Below are positions 58,160-64,000 of a DNA stretch of 64,000 bases, in pieces. The notes beneath the pieces were generated by a model. That model was not told the origin of the DNA, made no database searches, and was given only the letters and a program-made list of their open reading frames with translations. The translations under genes and the position numbers were made by a program. This stretch comes from Epiperipatus broadwayi. Taxonomy: Eukaryota > Onychophora > Udeonychophora > Euonychophora > Peripatidae. Location: NCBI GenBank assembly GCA_028023455.1, contig JAQFVV010006238.1, positions 5,280,572 through 5,344,571 on the forward strand. Reading direction: 5' to 3'. The stretch's first letter is position 1, and each line of letters opens with the position of its first letter.

Positions 58160-59500
58160 ATATTTTCCACATTTATTGTTAAAAGGAGGTTGCCTTGACA
58201 ACAGTTTGAAATTGCTGATTGTTATTGATATTGGAATTGGTTGAGCATTGATTGGCTTTTAATGATATTCAAATTTGTCAATGTGTTCATGTTCATACCA
58301 AAGTGCTTTCTTCTTTATAACATAAAGCTGAGTGCACTTTCGGTGAAACCACTGTATTACACACACACACACACACAAAAACAAATATATGCAAATTTGA
58401 ATTACAAAATGAAGGGAAAAAACCAATATTATATATATATATTACATCCTTTATCACAATCATTAGGATCTTTGCAATCTGAAAGCTACTTTGGATATAA
58501 CAGTTGTGTAATGTGTGTGTGTGTGTTTTGTGAACATATATTAAATTCTGTCCATAATTATGTAGATGATATTACAGTAATGCTTTATATATTTCAGAGG
58601 GATTGCTATTTTATGGATGACAGTGTATTTACAGTTTCTAATAGTCCAAATCACTGATGATGATCAAAATTGACCCAAAGATCATAAAATTTTTGATATA
58701 AAATTATTTTTACGGTTATTTTAAACACTTATGTATGTGAATGCAGTTGAAATATCGATAATTGCTTTTATATTATTATGATCCAAGTTTGGCATTAGCT
58801 GGATGATAATTACCTTAATGTTTTATATTATATAAACTCAGTTACAAAGGATAACTCTTGATCCTTGATGATTATTGGTGGTTATGTTATGCTTATAGCC
58901 TTGATATTACTTATATTGACTTCAGGTCATTTTTTGTGTTCATTAAAAGCAGGATTGCTTTTATTGATGACGTTAATTTGCCTCAGTTCTGCTGCCCTTG
59001 TTACATACCATTGGAATATATTTATATATAGACATTTAAAACTTTTACTCCACTACACATTGTTGGATTATATGCTTAATAAATGATTAATGGGAATTAT
59101 TAATATATTTTAAGTAAAAGCCAACAAAACTGTAAAAGCAAGAAACTTAACACTTGTAAGTCAAATCACAACATATATACATTTATAATAAAAATAAAAT
59201 AAAAATATTCATGGGAAACAGATATAAATTTATATTATTGTTTTATCTATGTATAATTAATAGGCCACTGCACTGTCTTTTCAGTGGATTGAATTTGCCA
59301 TTAAGGCAATGAATGTTTTAAAAAATGTAATAGAAGTATCACAAATATAAACACATGTAACAAGATTAAAGGTTCACCCAATAAAATCACTAATAAAAGT
59401 TAATAAATTATAAAAATGGGAAATAATATATGAGAAAGTAGTATTGATAATTATACAAGAGTAAATCAGCATAACATGTTTTAACAGTAATATTGATGTG
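58160..59500. other. No supported gene; microsatellites
   Basis: It contains (AC)n at about 58361-58376 and (GT)n near 58513-58525. The 138-codon frame at 58241-58657 runs through both and has no family motif. A CTGATGA box at 58653-58659 is followed by AAAGATC where GAAAC would be required, so I do not call a ribozyme. Confidence 0.4.
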
Positions 59501-59509
59501 GTATGATGC

Positions 59510-60360
59510 ACTATGACTTCTCTTTTCTCAGAGTCAGGAATCTCTCAGTCACTATGTCTAGAAAAACTTGTTAGCCACCTTCCCTTTCCTTTCCCCATAT
59601 TTTTCTCTATCCTCCTCCATCCCATTGCCACAACATTATCTTTGTCTACCCTATGGCCTCTATATCTAAATCCTCCTTACTTTTTTCCAAACCCAGCATA
59701 AAAACCAAAAATCCACATTCTCTAAAATCAGTTTGTTTATATTTATTCTCCCACAACTTCATTATTTGTACCTTTTTGTAAGCATTTAATTCAATTAACA
59801 GATGCCTAATATTTTCTATGCCTTCCTTATATAACTTGCAGAGTAAATCATCCACATTGCTCCATTTACGTGTATATTCCCTTGTTGCTAACAATCTTGT
59901 TCAAGCCTTAAACAGTAAACTACTTTCTTTGCTATTATCATAAATTAATTTGCACCCAATATTCTGTTTACTTTTATATATATATATATATATACTCATT
60001 ATACTCTCCGTACTAACTCTCCATCTCTTTAACTCGTTATGTTTTATTAATACATCTATTCTTCTATCCCATTCCTTGCCACTATAACCCAACAATTCTT
60101 CTATCACAGACATACCACCTTTTGTATAATTATACTGACATATGTCTTTATCCAAATCTTCTGCATACCATACTACCATTATGACCCATCTTGTTGCCTG
60201 TCATTTACTCATAACCCAATTAAATTCTATTTTGGCTATTCTCTTATCATTGCAACCTACCAAATATTTTATTTTTTGCATGTCTCATATAAAAACTTGA
60301 CCATCCAATTTCTCTTTCAATTGTCTCCTTTGCTCACTGCATATCTGCATCTAATGCATG
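59510..60360 (-). mobile_element. LINE C-terminal fragment (zinc-binding-like tail)
   Basis: Two minus-strand frames form one relic. 60179-59901 encodes AEDLDKDICQYNYTKGG and KEWDRRIDVLIKHNELKRW. 59894-59646 encodes LATREYTRKWSNVDD, EGIENIRHLLIELNAY and GFLVFMLGLE. The second matches the C-terminal region after the reverse transcriptase in several LINE groups, where TREY.RKW.. is followed by E.IEHLL.EC..Y. Here the metal-binding Cys are lost. A (TA)n run and a frame change separate the two. I cannot name the clade. Confidence 0.6.
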
Positions 60361-60400
60361 TCTTCCTATTTCCCTTTGTTTTTTTTAAAAGTAATCTAGC

Positions 60401-60690
60401 AAACTCTCCATACAGTAGTGCCACCAAGTGCAAGTTTTAGTAATCAATGAATGCAAGAAGGTTTGTTCATAAAATTCCTATCTAGTGCCTACTCATCCAA
60501 TATTCCCGAGACTAATTTCTAGCTTGTGGCTTTCATCAATGACGAGTCCTGGATTTTAGTTCTTATGCAAAAACCTTCTTGTATCCATTGATTACTAAGG
60601 CTTGTACTGTATGTATAATTTGCAGGTATTAACAGCCTGTGTATGCATATGAAATGGTGATCATGTGATGTTTCGATGATAACATATCTT
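60401..60690 (-). mobile_element. HHR repeat family 1, diverged copy with inverted tail
   Basis: The plus strand shows CTCTCCATACAGTAGTGCCA, then AATCAATGAATG, CTACTCATCCAATATT and the hammerhead reversed. After this a plus-orientation tail (ATCCATTGATTACTAAGGC ... GGTGATCATGTGATGTTT) ends near 60675. So this too is an inverted pair, but older. TSDs were not certain. Confidence 0.75.
60504..60545 (-). ncRNA. Decayed hammerhead motif
   Basis: On the minus strand TTGATGA replaces CTGATGA and GAAAT replaces GAAAC. Stem II GC pairs, the TA loop and GTC persist. It is probably inactive. Confidence 0.5.
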
Positions 60691-60694
60691 TTAT

Positions 60695-62990
60695 AGGTAT
60701 AGTAATGCATTTGGACATTAATCATGGAAATGCTATTTAAAATTACATGCAGCATGATCTACTGTAAAAATAAGTTGTTAGTTTTTCCTCTAAGTTTTTG
60801 AAAACCCCATTTCTGAATTAATACATGTGTTATGTGTTGAGAACAGGTTAACTATTCAGCATAAAAATTTTAAGACATAAGTCATGACATAAAATGTAAT
60901 AATATGTTTCATATCTTAACCCACAATGAACATCAAGCTAACAAACTTCTTTATAAATTGGGCAAAACTGTTATTGAAATGTTTGTAATGATTAAGCAGT
61001 AAAGTCATGACTAACAAAAAAAATATTCAAAAGATTTGCAAGATTTTATGAGAGCACAAAGAGTATTGAAGATAATCTACAAAGGTGTACAACACACTGT
61101 TATATCTCAACTTACCATTAACCAATAGACTAGTCCATTAGATAAAGATAAGTTAAGATATAACATTCGAAGTTCCTCACATCATAGTTGCTAAGCAACA
61201 AGATGCTATATCTCACCAACAGTGTCAGGTGAAGGTATGACAGTTGCAATTGTTTTAATTAATAAATATTTAATCATATTACAACTGTTACAGCATTGCC
61301 TCATACCACTGGTGGGATATAGCATCTACTTGTGTGCAACTATTGATGTAGACGTCTTCATGTACCTTTCTAAGTTTACCTAACACTTTAAGCTGCTCTC
61401 TAACAACTTTCCTCATGGATGGGAACAGTTCACTTCTGGCTCATGTTTGAATTAGGTTCTAGTAGCTTGTAGTTTTGAGATGAATTTGCTTCACTGCCTT
61501 AAGTATATAGTGAACAATGAGATTACTGTCATTTCTAACAGTAAATTGTTGTTGTCCCCTTTTATCTTCAACTGAATTGACTATTTATAAGCAAATCCCC
61601 ATCCACATTGAAACCAATTGGATTCACTGAGCATCTTCACTCATTGGTCTGTTTCTAATATTAGATACATGTTATCTATTTGTATATCTTTGGACCATGG
61701 CAATGAATATTCAAATCAGTCAAGTGAAGTCAGAATCTAAACTAGTCAGTTAGGGATAAGTTGAGGGATAATGCTCATTGTGATATTTTATAAATTCATG
61801 ACCCTGATATGCTAGTACCATAATATTTTTGTGGGAACATCACTACATAAACACAAGTGTGATTGACAGATGACCCTGCAAGCTACTTGGAGAGAAAGTG
61901 AGTCATCTTTTCACTGAGACACTATGTATTTCTGATAATTTGCAGTGGTTTTCTTGTGAATTATATCACAGTAATAAAATTATGAAGTTAAAGATCTTTA
62001 GTTCGATTCCGAGATGATATCAAATAAAAAGCAGTTTATTCAACTAATATGTAGGGTATATGAGCACAGACTTTCACACGACCCACCACCCTCCACTCTA
62101 TCTCATAACACTGATACACTTGAACAAATCATATAACCTATATTTTACATATATTGATACAGGTATATAATAAGCCCGTATATCAGTTTATTCAAGTAAG
62201 AAAACTGTGTGTACAAACTATAGTTTGTGTTCTAGAATATCACCGGTCTTCTAAATAGTCGATCATACGATTATTATTATTTTTTTACGTTTCAACTTAC
62301 TATTTCCACTCTAAACATCAGAGGGCCAAAAAAAAAAAGAGGTTAAAAATTCTTTATCATAAATGGTGTCACGAATTCTTAAATGACCTGCGCTTTTTAC
62401 TCCGTGCAATCACACCTTAAAAATTGACCCACCCAAAATTACATTATATAAACATCTATAATTGTTTAAATCAAAAACGTCATTATAGGTGCCATTATAA
62501 TTAATATTTTGATGTTAGATAGGTTTCAAATTAATAGCGTATTTCTTTTAGAGTGTAACTCCTTTTTTTGTTAATTTGTTCAAAATTTACTGCCAAAACC
62601 TATTATTCGTAAATACCCCTCGTTCCTCATGTAAATTTTTAAATTTTCATAAAGTTTTATTTAATGTAAAGCAAAACAAAAACGTGGCAATAATTAGACT
62701 TAAATATAACTGCAGAGTAATCATTTATTGTCATAAAGGTGTTAGAATTCATTAGTCACATTTTTTGTATAAAATATTAATGACCTTTCTTTCCATTCAT
62801 TTATATCCATTTGTCTAGACTTGAACATTTATTAAGCTATCAAAACTGTTAAAATCTTTCCCTAAATAGTTTCCAATCTGAAACTGTGAAAGTTAATATT
62901 TTTGTTTTCTAAAATATTAATTTTTAATTTGTAACTGTCAGTTTTGCTGTTACAGAAACATAACCCAAATCTAATTGTTTTTTTTTCTGT
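60695..62990. other. No recognisable gene; inverted repeats near 61.1-61.35 kb
   Basis: Apart from the inverted repeats listed separately and a lone B-box-like AGTTCGATTCC at 62000-62010, no feature could be supported. The 61.35-61.95 kb stretch is less A+T-rich and may be an unrecognised element. Confidence 0.4.
61098..61345. repeat. Two nested/adjacent inverted repeats
   Basis: 61098-61114 (TGTTATATCTCAACTTA) pairs with 61149-61165 with one mismatch. About 61190-61252 pairs with about 61283-61342, sharing GATGCTATATC, CACCA and ACAGTTG blocks. TATATCTC/GATATA motifs recur in all four arms, suggesting a foldback element of unknown type. Confidence 0.55.
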
Positions 62991-63002
62991 TTGCAATTGT
63001 TT

Positions 63003-63437
63003 ATATCCAACTTAAGTAGCCATCTAGTATTTAAAAAAAAAAAAAAACCATGGATAGATGGCTATTATTATCTTTTAGTTAAAGATCATAGGTTAGTTTT
63101 AGTTAATGACATAACTAAATTATATTCAATCAAACTTACTAGCAATCTAGTATTTGATTTTTTAAAATAAAAATGGATATACAGCTATTATTATTTAAAA
63201 GTTAAAGATCATAAATTAATCCGAGTTAATCTGATAACTAAATTACATCCAACCTAACTGGCATCTAATTTTTTTTTTTTTAAATGGAAACATGGCTAGT
63301 ACCTAGAAGTTAAAGGTCAAAGGTTAATGCGATTGAATCAAAAAATTAAATTATATTCAACCTAACTAGCAATATAATATATATTAAAAATGGATACATG
63401 GCTGTTATTGTCTTAATCTCAATTAATGAGATAATTA
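63003..63437 (+). repeat. Short satellite, about 120-bp unit, 3.7 copies
   Basis: Units starting near 63003, 63121, 63244 and 63352 each read TATAT/ACATCCAAC or TTCAACC, then CT.GCATCTA, an A/T run, ATGGATA.A.GGCTATTAT, AGTTAAAG.TCA and ACTAAAT. Units are diverged and lose length. The last is partial. Confidence 0.8.
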
Positions 63438-63439
63438 TC

Positions 63440-64000
63440 AATATGCTGATTATAACAGTTATAATATATAATTGTAATATGATGCAGTCTTCACTAATGG
63501 TTAGAAGCTTGTGTGCCATTCCTATTTGGGTGCTAAACCTACAGTTATTTTTATGGCTCTTTTTCTTTTAACAAAAATTAAATATCTATTTTTGGGTGCT
63601 AAACCCACAATTATTTTATTTTTACAGTTAAATAAGCCATTGTCAGAACAAAAGCACCTTGTCATCATTTTAGTAAGAAGCATAGGATAAAGATGATATT
63701 CATTAGGTTAGTGCCCAGCATTGCTTAGTGCAGTAGTAGATAGGCAGACTGGCTTTGCCACTTTTGGTATTCATATTTCTAATGAATTTCCAAGTGGTAA
63801 AAAATACAGTTGTTTTACTAAGCTAATCAACTGTTTGTCATATAATACATATTGTAACCAACCAAACAAATGACTCAACCCAACAAAGGCCACCACATTG
63901 GTTGTCAAAATCCACCAACTATAACTTTCCAATAAGAATAAAGAAACAGCTCTAAACTGACTACAAATAAATCTATCAAATGCACTTACTTCAAAACTCA
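63440..64000. other. No recognisable gene; small duplication
   Basis: TTTGGGTGCTAAACC plus ACA.TTATTTTTA occurs twice (about 63525-63551 and 63592-63620). Nothing else could be supported up to the window end. Confidence 0.45.

Noticed and set aside
58241-58657. 138-codon open frame
   Set aside because: It runs through (AC)n and (GT)n repeats and shows no recognisable domain.
58650-58700. CTGATGA near 58653 as a hammerhead
   Set aside because: The second box reads AAAGATC instead of GAAAC and stem I does not pair. At most it is a distant relic.

Overview
The window looks like non-coding DNA from an invertebrate animal. It is very A+T-rich (about three quarters by eye, not counted). It is full of microsatellites and decayed transposable elements, and I found no convincing host exon, tRNA gene or rRNA gene. 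The mix of RTE-like LINEs, a Tx1/L1-like LINE with a zinc-binding tail, a CR1/Jockey-like LINE, a Penelope-like element (PLE) with a GIY-YIG nuclease, mariner and hAT relics fits a mollusc, cnidarian or arthropod. I cannot choose a phylum from the sequence alone.

Layout: 1-1700 is the 3' two thirds of an RTE-family LINE (+), ending in a (TGA)n tail. 13.9-14.9 kb is a badly decayed CR1/Jockey-like reverse transcriptase (+). 14.93-15.6 kb is a head-to-tail pair of a small repeat that carries a hammerhead-ribozyme (HHR) motif. 15.72-16.16 kb is a homopolymer-distorted stretch that looks like poor consensus. 19.07-19.26 kb is another HHR repeat with target-site duplications (TSDs). 19.86-20.19 kb is a palindrome. 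20.28-20.44 kb is a perfect (TAA)56 array next to a second RTE family at 20.5-21.0 kb (-) and 21.35-22.23 kb (+). 23.1-24.25 kb is the zinc-binding end of a Tx1/L1-like LINE. 25.1-25.6 kb holds a 100-bp-arm palindrome and a 31-bp-TIR element. 27.44-27.88, 30.25-30.57, 38.21-38.66 and 60.40-60.69 kb are further HHR repeats. 30.9-34.15 kb is a nearly full-length, decayed RTE family-2 LINE (-). 41.19-41.87 kb is a PLE C-terminus. 44.87-45.20 kb is a second, unrelated HHR element. 45.3-45.87 kb is a mariner relic. 50.135-50.619 kb is an hAT-type non-autonomous element with an exact 8-bp TSD. 51.39-51.50 kb is a tRNA-like SINE. 55.7-58.1 kb is a second copy of the first RTE family (-). 59.5-60.36 kb is another LINE C-terminus (-). 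63.0-63.44 kb is a short satellite.

The most interesting system is the set of small mobile repeats with type-I hammerhead ribozymes. Family 1 has eight or nine copies. Two of them, in a 186-bp-arm palindrome at 38.27-38.67 kb, keep every core nucleotide. Family 2 is an inverted pair at 44.87-45.20 kb, with one intact core. Several copies are bounded by TSDs of 11-18 bp, and two copies lie in tandem with cleavage sites about 407 nt apart. This matches what is known of PLE terminal repeats and of animal 'retrozymes', which are thought to be mobilised by PLEs. A PLE GIY-YIG fragment with its own decayed HHR-like tail lies in the same window. The link between these repeats and that PLE is inference.

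A second theme is sequence quality. The RTE copy at 55.7-58.1 kb differs from the copy at 1-1.7 kb mainly by many one- to few-base deletions, worsening towards 55.7 kb. The surrounding block is flanked by a near-identical 27-29 bp direct repeat 6.5 kb apart. Together these suggest a gap-filled, poorly polished insert.
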